Source: Cupriavidus respiraculi
GTDB taxonomy: Bacteria; Pseudomonadota; Gammaproteobacteria; Burkholderiales; Burkholderiaceae
Direction: 5' to 3'
DNA length: 64,000 bases
NCBI RefSeq assembly: GCF_914271545.1
Contig: NZ_CAJZAH010000002.1
Coordinates: 1,302,001-1,366,000 of the forward strand
The notes beneath the pieces were generated by a model. The model was not told the DNA's origin, made no database searches, and worked only from the letters and a program-made list of their open reading frames with translations. Both the position numbers and the translations under genes were made by a program. Positions 10,082 to 18,269 of this stretch are shown here, piece after piece (positions within the stretch are counted from its first letter, which is position 1; the number at the start of each line of letters is the position of its first letter).

Positions 10082-10537
10082 ATGAATCGTTTGGCTAAAC
10101 TGCTGCCCCCCGGCAACATCGTCCTCGACGTCAGCGTCACCAGCAAAAAGCGCGTGTTCGAACAGGCAGGGCTGCTGTTCGAGAACAACCATGCGGTGGC
10201 CCGCGCCGTCGTGACGGACAACCTGTTCGCGCGCGAGTCGCTGGGCTCGACCGGGCTCGGGGCCGGCGTTGCGATTCCGCATGGCCGCATCAAGGGGCTG
10301 AAGCAGCCGCTGGCCGCCTTCATGCGCCTGGGGGAGCCCATCCCGTTCGAGTCGCCCGATGGCAAGCCGGTCTCGCTGCTGATCTTCCTGCTGGTGCCGG
10401 AACAGGCCACGCAGCAGCATCTCGAGATCCTCTCCGAAATCGCCCAGCTGCTGTCGGACCGCGAGATGCGCGACGGCCTGGCCTCCCTGCCCACGCCCGA
10501 CTCCGTTCACCAGCTGCTGGTCGAATGGCATCCCTGA
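10082..10537 (+). CDS. ptsN: nitrogen-PTS EIIA component (PtsN)
   Basis: 151 residues from ATG 10082 (MNRLAKLLPPG). It is an EIIA mannitol/fructose-type domain. The phosphorylatable His is in GVAIPHGR near residue 67, and a Gln/Glu-rich helix (ATQQHLEILSEIAQLL) follows. It receives phosphate from PtsI via NPr/HPr and acts as a regulator of K+ and N/C metabolism. ptsI lies at the far end of this window, and hprK is 65 bp downstream. A longer in-frame version from 9848 was rejected because it would translate through the promoter region. Confidence 0.95.
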   Translation: MNRLAKLLPPGNIVLDVSVTSKKRVFEQAGLLFENNHAVARAVVTDNLFARESLGSTGLGAGVAIPHGRIKGLKQPLAAFMRLGEPIPFESPDGKPVSLLIFLLVPEQATQQHLEILSEIAQLLSDREMRDGLASLPTPDSVHQLLVEWHP

Positions 10538-10602
10538 CCCGAGTGCGCGCCGCCGCGGCAAGCCGCCGCGCGGCCTAGGCACCGCCCTTCACGTCCCCCC
10601 GC

Positions 10603-11574
10603 ATGGAACTCACCGGCGTCTCCTCCCAGTCGATCTTCGACGACAACGCAGCCGACCTCAAGCTTTCCTGGGTCGCCGGGCTGGAAGGCGCCGATCGCGC
10701 CTTCGACCTGGAGTTCGCCCGGGAAGCGACATCCGCGGCGGACCTGGTCGGGCACTTGAACCTGATCCACCCGAACCGGATCCAGGTTCTGGGCAAACCC
10801 GAAATCACGTACTACCAGCGGCTGGACGACGAGACGCGCAAGCGGCAGATGGGCGAGCTGATCCTGCTCGAGCCGCCGTTCCTCGTCATCGCCGACGGCA
10901 TGGAGCCGCCGCCGGACCTGGAACTGCGCTGCACGCGCTCCTCCACGCCGCTGTTCACCACGCCTGTTTCGTCGGCCGCGGTGATCGACCACCTGCGCCT
11001 GTACCTGTCGCGCATCTCCGCCCCTCGGGTGACCATGCACGGCGTCTTTCTCGACATCCTGGGCATGGGCGTGCTGATCATGGGCGAGTCGGGCCTGGGC
11101 AAGAGCGAACTGGGCCTCGAACTGATCTCCCGCGGCCATGGCCTGGTGGCCGACGACGCGGTCGACTTCGTGCGGCTCGGGCCCGATTTCGTCGAGGGCC
11201 GCTGTCCGCCGCTGCTGCAGAACCTGCTGGAAGTGCGGGGCCTGGGCCTGCTGGACATCAAAACCATCTTCGGGGAAACGGCGGTACGCCGGAAGATGAA
11301 GATCAAGCTGGTGGTGCAACTGGTCCGGCGCAACGACGGCGAGTTCGAACGCCTGCCGCTGGATTCCCAATACCTCGACGTGCTTGGCCTGCCCATCCAC
11401 ATGGTGAAGATCCAGGTGGCGGCCGGCCGCAACTTGGCCGTGCTGGTCGAGGCCGCCGTGCGCAACACCATCCTGCGCCTGCGCGGCATCGATACGCTGC
11501 GCGACTTCATGGACCGCCAGCGCGCCGCGATGCAGGCCGACGCGGTGTCGCGCGGCCAGGGCCGCCTGCTGTGA
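10603..11574 (+). CDS. hprK: HPr kinase/phosphorylase
   Basis: 323 residues, normal length. The N-terminal DRTGG-like domain (1-130) is followed by the kinase domain with P-loop GESGLGKSE at 161-169, [10 protein letters not shown], and the HprK signature region [16 protein letters not shown]. It phosphorylates or dephosphorylates a Ser of HPr. In proteobacteria with an incomplete sugar PTS it is thought to tune PTS-dependent regulation instead of sugar uptake. The ptsN-hprK-rapZ neighbourhood is the usual one, here with a small psiF gene inserted before rapZ. Confidence 0.96.
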   Translation: MELTGVSSQSIFDDNAADLKLSWVAGLEGADRAFDLEFAREATSAADLVGHLNLIHPNRIQVLGKPEITYYQRLDDETRKRQMGELILLEPPFLVIADGMEPPPDLELRCTRSSTPLFTTPVSSAAVIDHLRLYLSRISAPRVTMHGVFLDILGMGVLIMGESGLGKSELGLELISRGHGLVADDAVDFVRLGPDFVEGRCPPLLQNLLEVRGLGLLDIKTIFGETAVRRKMKIKLVVQLVRRNDGEFERLPLDSQYLDVLGLPIHMVKIQVAAGRNLAVLVEAAVRNTILRLRGIDTLRDFMDRQRAAMQADAVSRGQGRLL

Positions 11575-11706
11575 TTTCCGGCGCGCGTTGACGTCGCCGG
11601 TCAACCCGACTGGCGATTTCGGCGTTTTGTGCTGCAAGGGCACCTGCCCCGGCCGCGACCGCTCATGTCGGGCGACCGGCTCCAATCCATAGCCAGGAGA
11701 GCGAGG

Positions 11707-12009
11707 ATGAAAACGCTGATCGCCGCATGTGTGCTGGTTTGCCCCCTGTTTGCCACGGGCGCCTTTGCCCAGTCCGCCTCCGCCCCCAAGGCCCCCACCG
11801 CGCAGCAGGAGAAGATGAAGACCTGCAACGCCGAGGCCGCAGACAAGAAGGGCGACGAGCGCAAGGCCTTCATGAAGGAATGCCTGTCGAACAAGCCCGC
11901 CAGCGCCGGCACGCCCCAGCAGCAGAAAATGAAGACCTGCAACGCGGAGGCCGCCGGCAAGAAGGGCGACGAGCGCAAGGCGTTCATGAAGCAGTGCCTG
12001 TCGGCCTGA
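11707..12009 (+). CDS. PsiF-repeat periplasmic protein
   Basis: 100 residues from ATG 11707, which has AGGAGAG about 5-8 bases upstream. A signal peptide (MKTLIAACVLV... ending near AFAQS) is followed by two near-identical PsiF repeats, each about 33 residues: KMKTCNAEAADKKGDERKAF and KMKTCNAEAAGKKGDERKAF, each ending in a Cys (ECLS / QCLS). Each repeat has two Cys, so four in total could form two disulphides in the periplasm. PsiF was named for phosphate-starvation induction in E. coli; its molecular role is unknown. It sits between hprK and rapZ, which are commonly adjacent. Confidence 0.85.
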   Translation: MKTLIAACVLVCPLFATGAFAQSASAPKAPTAQQEKMKTCNAEAADKKGDERKAFMKECLSNKPASAGTPQQQKMKTCNAEAAGKKGDERKAFMKQCLSA

Positions 12010-12146
12010 GCGATCAGTAGCGGGCCCGCCACGGGGCCGCCGGTGTTGCCGGTTTTAGCCAGACTGACGGGACCGTCAGGTTCCGTCGTTGTCTTGCACC
12101 GGGCTGTCATGACGCAATCATCACGCGGTGCTATGCTTGACCCGCT

Positions 12147-13028
12147 ATGCGGATACTTCTCATTACCGGCATCTCCGGCTCCGGCAAATCTGTCGCACTG
12201 AACGTGCTCGAAGACGCGGGCTATTACTGCGTCGATAACCTGCCCGCGCAGTTCATCCCCGAGCTCGTTCGCTATCTCTCCGCCGAGGGATACACCCATC
12301 TGGGCATCGCCACGGACATCCGCAGCCGCGAATCGCTCGCGCGCCTGCCGGAAATCCTGCGCAACCTGTCGGCCGAACATCAGCTTCGCGTGGTTTTCCT
12401 GACGGCGAACACCGACGCGCTGGTCCAGCGCTATTCGGAGACGCGCCGCCGGCATCCGCTGTCGGTCCGCACTGTGGCCAACGAGGACAGCGCCACCCCG
12501 GCGCTGAATGACACCTCGCTGATCGAGGCCATCGAGATGGAGCGCGAGCTGCTCAGCCCGCTGGCGGAAAGCGCGCACCGGATCGACACCAGCAATGTGC
12601 GCACCAATACGCTGCGCGCGTGGATCAAGGAGTTCATCCGGGACGACACGCTGCAGCTGACGCTGCTGTTCACGTCATTCGGCTTCAAGCACGGCGTGCC
12701 GAGCGACGCCGACATGGTGTTCGACGTGCGTTCGCTCCCCAATCCGTACTACGACCTCGCGCTGCGGCCCTTCACCGGCCGCGACGCGCCGGTCATCGAC
12801 TTCCTGCAGAGCCAGCCGATGGTGCTGGCGATGGCGGAGGATATCCGCGCGTATGTGGAGAAGTGGTTGCCCAGCTTTATCGCCGACAACCGTAGCTATC
12901 TGACGGTGGCGATCGGCTGTACCGGTGGCCAGCACCGCTCGGTCTATATCGCGGAAAGACTTGCCAACTACTTCAGGGCCCATGGTAATGTGCTGGTCAG
13001 GCACCGGGAGCTGTTGGCGGCGGGCTGA
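12147..13028 (+). CDS. rapZ: RNase adapter protein / nucleotide-binding protein RapZ
   Basis: 293 residues. Walker A is at 8-15 (GISGSGKS), Walker B-like VVFLTANTD, and a C-terminal domain contains [11 protein letters not shown] and [10 protein letters not shown], the residues that bind glucosamine-6-phosphate and RNA in E. coli RapZ. In enterics it delivers the sRNA GlmZ to RNase E; the small RNA partner in this lineage is not known from the sequence. It lies downstream of hprK/psiF. A short possible leader (12061-12146) contains the inverted repeat CTGACGG-GA-CCGTCAG. Confidence 0.95.
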   Translation: MRILLITGISGSGKSVALNVLEDAGYYCVDNLPAQFIPELVRYLSAEGYTHLGIATDIRSRESLARLPEILRNLSAEHQLRVVFLTANTDALVQRYSETRRRHPLSVRTVANEDSATPALNDTSLIEAIEMERELLSPLAESAHRIDTSNVRTNTLRAWIKEFIRDDTLQLTLLFTSFGFKHGVPSDADMVFDVRSLPNPYYDLALRPFTGRDAPVIDFLQSQPMVLAMAEDIRAYVEKWLPSFIADNRSYLTVAIGCTGGQHRSVYIAERLANYFRAHGNVLVRHRELLAAG

Positions 13029-13109
13029 AGCGCGAAAGCGGCTCGGCCCACGGGCGCGAACGGTCCGTTGCACACGCTTCCCGTCCGCTGAACGCCTTGC
13101 CGGAACCGC

Positions 13110-13775
13110 ATGCCGACACCCGCCCCCGGTCCTGCCGCACCCCCCCTCGAAGAGCACGGCCTCCCCACGCTCGATAGCCTGCCCCTGTTCCCGCTGCAGA
13201 CCGTGCTGTTTCCCGGCGGCCGCCTGCCGCTGCGCGTGTTCGAGGCGCGCTATGTGGACATGGTGCGCAACTGCCTGCGCGAGAACTCCCCCTTCGGTGT
13301 CTGCCTGATCGCCAGCGGCGAGGAAGTGGCGCGCGCGGGCGTCCCCACGGTGCCCGAAGCGGTGGGATGCCTGGCGGAGATCGTCGACTGCAACATGGAG
13401 CAGCTCGGCGTGCTGCTGATCGAGACGCGCGGGCGGCAGCGCTTTCGCATCCTCGAACACACCGCGCGGGAAAACGGACTGCTGGTGGCACGGGTGGAAC
13501 TGCTGCCCGAGGACGTCATCGACTGCAAGCTGGAATTGCTGGGCGAATGCCTGGCGGCGCTGCGCCGCATCGTTGCAGCCGTACATGCCGAGCAGCCGGG
13601 CAAGCTGCCTTTCGCCGAGCCTTATCTGTGGGACGATCCCAGCTGGGTGGCGAACCGCCTGTGCGAACTGCTGCCCGTGCCGCTGAAGGCCAAGCAGATG
13701 CTGATGGCGCTGCCCGATGCGGGCATGCGCATCGAAATCGTCCACAAGTTCATGCGCCAGCACCATATCGTCTGA
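13110..13775 (+). CDS. LON N-terminal-domain (peptidase S16 substrate-binding) protein
   Basis: 221 residues consisting of a Lon N-terminal (PUA-like) domain: LPLFPLQTVLFPGGRLPLRVFEARYVDM near residues 20-50, then a helical C-terminal part. There is no AAA+ or protease domain, so it is a stand-alone Lon-N protein of the YcaD/LonN type found in many proteobacteria. Its function is unknown; a role in protein quality control is inferred from the domain only. It follows rapZ by 81 bp and converges on mutY with only 21 bp between stops. Confidence 0.88.
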   Translation: MPTPAPGPAAPPLEEHGLPTLDSLPLFPLQTVLFPGGRLPLRVFEARYVDMVRNCLRENSPFGVCLIASGEEVARAGVPTVPEAVGCLAEIVDCNMEQLGVLLIETRGRQRFRILEHTARENGLLVARVELLPEDVIDCKLELLGECLAALRRIVAAVHAEQPGKLPFAEPYLWDDPSWVANRLCELLPVPLKAKQMLMALPDAGMRIEIVHKFMRQHHIV

Positions 13776-13796
13776 TCGCAAGGCGCACCACCGCGA

Positions 13797-15002
13797 TCAG
13801 AACAGCCGCGACTCCGCCTCCATCGCCAGCAGCCTGCGCACCGGCGCCGGGGTGCCCAGCGCATCGAGTTCGTCCAGCGACAGCCAGCGCAGCGGCGGCC
13901 CGTCGGCTTCGTCGCGCAGCGCCACGCCCGTCATCTCCACCCGGATGGCGCGGATCAGCAGGCGAAAGTGCGTGAACACATGGGTCAGTTCACCGATCAT
14001 GCTGGCCGCCGTCGGCGTGCCGAAGCGCTGCGCATGCTGCAGCGCCGTGCGCTCGGCCAGCTCGGCATCGAATGGCAGCTCCCCCACCGCCATTTCGGGA
14101 AGGCTCCACAAGCCGCCCCAGATGCCCGAGTCCGGCCGCAGCGACAACAGCACCTCCCGGCCGCGGCGCATCACCAGCATCACGGTGCTGCGCTCCGGGA
14201 TGGCCGCGCGCACCTTCGGCGTCGGCAGCGCCGCCGTCAGCCCCTCGCGCCGCGCCACGCACGCCGTGGAGAACGGGCAGGCCAACGCATCGGCGAGGCA
14301 GGCGGGCTTGCCGCGCGAGCAGACCGTGGCGCCCAGATCCATCAGGCCCTGCGTGTACGAGACCATGTCGGCGGCCTGGTCCGGCCCGGCCGGCGGCAGC
14401 ACCGCTTCGGCGAGCCGCCACATCTCGTTCTCGACCGCCTTCTCGCCGGGATGGCCGTGGATGCCGAAAAAGCGCGCGAAGACACGCTTGACGTTGCCAT
14501 CCAGGATCGGCGAACGCACGCCGGCGCTGAACGCGGCGATGGCCGCGGCGGTGGAGCGCCCTATGCCCGGCAGCGTCACCAGCACCGCCGGATCGCGCGG
14601 AAACTCGCCCCCGTGCTCGCTCATGACGACCTTCGCGCAGCGGTGCAGGTTGCGCGCCCGCGAGTAGTAGCCGAGTCCCGCCCACAGCGCCATGACTTCG
14701 TCCGCCGGTGCCTGCGCCAACGCCGCCACGGTGGGCAGCCTGGCGAGAAAGCGCTGGTAGTACTCGATCACCGCCGCGACCTGCGTCTGCTGCAGCATGA
14801 TTTCGGACAGCCAGATGCGGTAGGGATCGCGAGTGTTCTGCCACGGCAGGTCGTGGCGACCGTGCGCGCGCTGCCAGGCGATCAGCGACGTGCCGAAATC
14901 GGGCGGGATATCGGGCGCGATATCGGGCGAGATACGGCGGCCGGGCGCGCCGGGAGCGGGGACGGAGACGGGACTGGCTGCTGCTGCGGGCTTGCGGGGC
15001 AT
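13797..15002 (-). CDS. mutY: A/G-specific adenine DNA glycosylase
   Basis: 401 residues from ATG 15002 (MPRKPAAAAS). The catalytic Glu region is SEIMLQQTQV, followed by the HhH motif LPGIGRSTAAAIAAF and catalytic Asp in ILDGNVKRV. The C-terminal half is a NUDIX-like 8-oxoG recognition domain. It removes A mispaired with 8-oxoG. The four cluster cysteines are spaced C-x6-C-x6-C-x5-C (CSRGKPAC, then LADALAC, then PFSTAC); the second gap is usually x2, so four residues are inserted. The N-terminus carries three 12-bp repeats encoding a PDI-containing tetrapeptide. It is last in the mutM-GTPase-mutY run. Confidence 0.95.
   Translation of the reverse strand: MPRKPAAAASPVSVPAPGAPGRRISPDIAPDIPPDFGTSLIAWQRAHGRHDLPWQNTRDPYRIWLSEIMLQQTQVAAVIEYYQRFLARLPTVAALAQAPADEVMALWAGLGYYSRARNLHRCAKVVMSEHGGEFPRDPAVLVTLPGIGRSTAAAIAAFSAGVRSPILDGNVKRVFARFFGIHGHPGEKAVENEMWRLAEAVLPPAGPDQAADMVSYTQGLMDLGATVCSRGKPACLADALACPFSTACVARREGLTAALPTPKVRAAIPERSTVMLVMRRGREVLLSLRPDSGIWGGLWSLPEMAVGELPFDAELAERTALQHAQRFGTPTAASMIGELTHVFTHFRLLIRAIRVEMTGVALRDEADGPPLRWLSLDELDALGTPAPVRRLLAMEAESRLF
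14895..14930 (-). repeat. three 12-bp tandem repeats within mutY
   Basis: Units 14895-14906, 14907-14918 and 14919-14930 follow the pattern GAtATCGGGCGn (first unit GAAATC). On the coding strand they give the reiterated tetrapeptide of ISPDIAPDIPPDF near the MutY N-terminus. Twelve bases keep frame, so unit number could vary harmlessly. Confidence 0.85.
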
Positions 15003-15079
15003 CGGGATGGTGGTGTTCTGCGCCACCGCGCACGACGCGGCTGGCGGGCGACATGATAACGCCCGCGGCCGGACGGCCC

Positions 15080-17017
15080 TCAGGCCGCGGCGGCGCGGCG
15101 CTCGCCGGCGTCGGTGCGTGCGATGCGTCCGGCCAGCACCTCGATCTGCCCGCTGCGCTCGTCCAGCCCGTTGAGCACGCTCTCGAGCTCCGCGATGCGG
15201 CTCTCCAGCGTATCGGTGGCCTCGTGGATGCGCTCGATCGAATCCAGGCGCCGCCGCAACTGCTTCTGGTGCTCGCGCACCTGCGCCTCCAGCGGCGTCA
15301 TCACCGACTTGAGCCACACCTCGATGTCGCGGTTCAGATCGCGGAAGGTCTCCAGCACGCGGCTCGCCACCGTGGCGAACGCGCTTTGCACGAGTTGCGG
15401 CCGCGAGCGCGTCAGCATGGCGATGCCGCGGAAGTGGCCGTGGGCGATCTGCAGCGTCGCGGCCAGCTCCGCGGCGTAGCGCGCGGTATGGAACTGGATC
15501 GGCGCCGGCAGCGTAAAACCGTGTTCGGCGTTGAAGCGCCGGTACATGCTGTCGGTGAGCTGGTGCAGTTGCGAGATATTGCCGTCCGCTTCGGTCACTA
15601 GCGCCTGCAGGTCCGCGAACAGGCCGTCCATCTCTTCGCGCAGTCCGCGCGAGAAGAACCGTTCCTTCATCTGTTCGCGGGCGTCGCGCATCACGCGCCG
15701 CACGTCCCGCAGCTGCACGCTCTTGATGATCTCGGCGCTGTGGCGGCCGAACACGAGCCGCAGCGCCTGGAACTTGGCGATGCTCTGCTCGAACTCCTCC
15801 TTCTCGGCATGCACGCGCGACAGCATGTGCTTGACCATCGCGTGGTTCTTGCCGCGCAGCCCGCGCAGTTCGAACAGCTGCTCGACGACGCTGCGGCGCC
15901 GGCTCTGCAGCAACTGCTGCGCGCCGCGCGCCATGTCCTCGACATTGCGCACCACCTGCCCGGCGACGATCTCCCGGCGGTGCGGGATCAGCTCGTCGGA
16001 CAGCACGCGCTCGAACGCGGGCAGCCCGCTGCGCGCGAGCAGCGCGTCGTCGCGCATGACCTTGGCGACCAGCCCCTTCTGTGCCGACACGGGATGGATG
16101 CGGTCCTCGCCGATGCCCAGCACGCGGGCACTGGCCGAAACCTGGCCGGCGATCTCGTTCGCGGTTTCGTCATCGGACTTCAGCGGGTCCCACAGGCCGT
16201 CAATCTTGTTCAGCACCGCCAGGCACCCGTTGCGATGCCCCGCGGCGACATGGCTGCGCCACAGGTTCAGGTCGCTCTTGGTCACTCCCGCGTCAGCCGC
16301 CAGCACGAACACCACCACATGCGCATCGGGAATCAGCCGCAGGGTCAGCTCGGGTTCGGTGCCGATGGCATTGAGCCCCGGCGTATCGAGAATGACCAGG
16401 CCCTGGCGCAGCAGCGGATGTGGGAAATTGATGACGGCATGGCGCCAGCGCGAGATCTCGACCATGCCGTCGGGGCCGACGGCGGATGCCGCGTCCGGGT
16501 CCTCGTCGTGATAGAGCCCGAGCGACTCGGCCACCGCCGGCGTGACGCGGATGGTTTCCACGACATGGCGGAAGGCATCGAGCATGCCGTCGGGCGAGGC
16601 GGGATCGAGCGAGACCGTCTGCCAGTGGGCTCCGCTCTCGAGGAAGTCGGCGGTGGAGGCGTCCTGCAGCCGCGTCTCGATCGGCAACAGGCGAATGCAG
16701 GGCGCCTCGTGCTCGTCGTAGCGCAGCTCGGTCGGGCACATCGTCGTGCGGCCGGCCGATGACGGCAGGATGCGCCGGCCGTAGTCGGCGAAGAAGATCG
16801 CGTTGATCAGCTCGCTCTTGCCGCGCGAGAACTCGGCGATAAAGGCGACCTTGAGGCGGTCGCCGCGCAGCACGTTCTGGATGCGCTGGGCGTGCTCGTC
16901 CGCCTGGGCGTCGTACAGGTCCTGCTGCTGCAACCACGCCCGGAATTGCGCCAGGGACTCGAGGACGCCGGCTCTCCAGGCGCCGTACTGCTCGAATTGA
17001 TTCGCGAAGGCTGTCAT
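15080..17017 (-). CDS. dynamin-family large GTPase
   Basis: 645 residues from ATG 17017 (MTAFANQFEQYG). The GTPase domain has a P-loop FIAEFSRGKSELINA near residue 60, G3 DTPGLNAIG and G4 NKIDG, in the order of bacterial dynamin-like proteins. The C-terminal ~300 residues are helical, with a coiled coil near the end (LDSIERIHEATDTLESRIAE). Bacterial dynamin-like proteins act on membranes; the role of this one is unknown. It lies between mutM and mutY on the same strand, 77 bp before mutY, which is not explained by a known repair role. An in-frame extension to 17665 runs antisense through mutM and was rejected. Confidence 0.85.
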   Translation of the reverse strand: MTAFANQFEQYGAWRAGVLESLAQFRAWLQQQDLYDAQADEHAQRIQNVLRGDRLKVAFIAEFSRGKSELINAIFFADYGRRILPSSAGRTTMCPTELRYDEHEAPCIRLLPIETRLQDASTADFLESGAHWQTVSLDPASPDGMLDAFRHVVETIRVTPAVAESLGLYHDEDPDAASAVGPDGMVEISRWRHAVINFPHPLLRQGLVILDTPGLNAIGTEPELTLRLIPDAHVVVFVLAADAGVTKSDLNLWRSHVAAGHRNGCLAVLNKIDGLWDPLKSDDETANEIAGQVSASARVLGIGEDRIHPVSAQKGLVAKVMRDDALLARSGLPAFERVLSDELIPHRREIVAGQVVRNVEDMARGAQQLLQSRRRSVVEQLFELRGLRGKNHAMVKHMLSRVHAEKEEFEQSIAKFQALRLVFGRHSAEIIKSVQLRDVRRVMRDAREQMKERFFSRGLREEMDGLFADLQALVTEADGNISQLHQLTDSMYRRFNAEHGFTLPAPIQFHTARYAAELAATLQIAHGHFRGIAMLTRSRPQLVQSAFATVASRVLETFRDLNRDIEVWLKSVMTPLEAQVREHQKQLRRRLDSIERIHEATDTLESRIAELESVLNGLDERSGQIEVLAGRIARTDAGERRAAAA

Positions 17018-17222
17018 TGCGGCTCGCTCGGCATCGGGTGGGAAACCCGCAAAGGCGCGCAGGACCGTGCATGACCGCCGCCACGGCGCGCAGCGTTTTT
17101 TGTAACAGTTTTTTAACCCGCAAACGATACAGCTTTCGCAACGCCTTTTGTGGAATTCCAGGCGCTTTCGGCGCAAGTGTTGCGCCCAGCCATCGGAACG
17201 CCGCCCGCGATGCCGCGCCCCT

Positions 17223-18140
17223 TCAGCGCTGGCACTGCGGGCAATAGAAGGTGGAGCGCTGGCCCTGCACGATCTGCCGCACCGGCGTCGCGCACCGCCG
17301 GCACGGCAGGCCCGTGCGGTCGTAGACGAAGCATTCGAGCTGGAAGTAGCCGCTGGCGCCGTCGCTGCCGACGAAGTCGCGCAAGGTGCTGCCGCCGCGC
17401 TCGATGGCCTGGGCCAGCGTTTCGCGCACGGCGACTGCCAGCCGTTCATAGCGGGCAAGCGAAATGCGCCCGGCCGGCGTGGTCGGGCGGATGCCGGCGC
17501 GAAACAGGCTTTCGGAAGCGTAGATATTGCCCACGCCGACGACGATGTCGCCGGCGAGCAGCACGGTCTTGATCGCGGCGGTGCGCCCGCGCGTATGGCG
17601 ATGCAGCCAGGCGCCGTCGAAGCGGTCGTCGAAGGGTTCCAGCCCGAGACCGCGCAGCAATACATGCGTCGGCAGCAGGGCCTCGGTCAGCGGGCTCCAT
17701 ACGACCGCGCCGAAGCGGCGCGGGTCGCGAAAGCGCAGCGTCACCGGCCCGTCGGGCCCGCCGGACAGCGCGAGGTCGAGGTGGTCGTGCGCGCCCGCCG
17801 CGGGAGCGTGCGGCAGCACGCGCAGCGTGCCGGTCATGCCGAGGTGGATCAGCAGCCAGCCGCTGTCGGGGTCGCGGTCGCGGTCGGCGTCGGCATCGGG
17901 ATGAGCAGTGGCCTCGGGGGCTGGACGCGGCGCATCGTCCTCGCGCACGCATTCGAGCAGCAGATACTTGCCGCGCCGCTCGACGCGACGGATCATGCGA
18001 CCGGCCAGCAGCGTCTCCAGTCCGGGCTCGACGGGCCAGCGCAGACCGCGATGGCGGACCTGCACCCGATCGATTCTGCGCCCCACCACATGCGGCATCA
18101 GCCCGCGCCGGGTGACTTCGACTTCTGGCAACTCGGGCAT
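17223..18140 (-). CDS. mutM: formamidopyrimidine-DNA glycosylase
   Basis: 305 residues from ATG 18140; the mature N-terminus PELPEVE is the catalytic signature (Pro, Glu). It has the H2TH-region motif [13 protein letters not shown] and the C-terminal zinc finger CxxC...CxxC ([18 protein letters not shown]). It excises 8-oxoG and FaPy. It is about 30 residues longer than typical Fpg because of a Pro/Asp/Arg-rich insert near residues 75-95, partly encoded by six hexamer repeats. It is first gene of the mutM-GTPase-mutY run and divergent from the TPR gene. Confidence 0.95.
   Translation of the reverse strand: MPELPEVEVTRRGLMPHVVGRRIDRVQVRHRGLRWPVEPGLETLLAGRMIRRVERRGKYLLLECVREDDAPRPAPEATAHPDADADRDRDPDSGWLLIHLGMTGTLRVLPHAPAAGAHDHLDLALSGGPDGPVTLRFRDPRRFGAVVWSPLTEALLPTHVLLRGLGLEPFDDRFDGAWLHRHTRGRTAAIKTVLLAGDIVVGVGNIYASESLFRAGIRPTTPAGRISLARYERLAVAVRETLAQAIERGGSTLRDFVGSDGASGYFQLECFVYDRTGLPCRRCATPVRQIVQGQRSTFYCPQCQR
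17865..17900 (-). repeat. six GTCGNN hexamer repeats inside mutM
   Basis: Six consecutive hexamers GTCGGG, GTCGCG, GTCGCG, GTCGGC, GTCGGC, ATCGGG. Read as coding strand they give the alternating Asp-X stretch [12 protein letters not shown] at about residues 81-92 of MutM, a low-complexity loop insertion. Confidence 0.85.
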
Positions 18141-18199
18141 CGAACCTCTCTTCCTCCCCGGACTCCAACCGCTGACGCCAGCGCAGGCTGGCAAGAGCC

Positions 18200-18226
18200 G
18201 CCATTGTAGCGGCACGCTACAATGGC
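18200..18226. promoter_or_regulatory. perfect inverted repeat between mutM and the TPR gene, with outward -10-like boxes
   Basis: GCCATTGTAGC (18200-18210) and GCTACAATGGC (18216-18226) are exact reverse complements with 5 bp between. Each arm contains TACAAT, a good -10 hexamer, one facing mutM and one facing the TPR gene. No -35 hexamer is at the right distance for either, so it may be a bidirectional promoter core, an operator, or both. Confidence 0.55.
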
Positions 18227-18269
18227 CCTACCTTTGCACATGGCCACCGAGTGCCGGAGCCCTATCCAC

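Noticed and set aside
15080-17665. Longer N-terminus for the dynamin-like protein (861 residues)
   Set aside because: The extra 216 codons run opposite mutM and its upstream region and are Arg/Ala/Cys-rich; the ATG at 17017 gives a natural family start.
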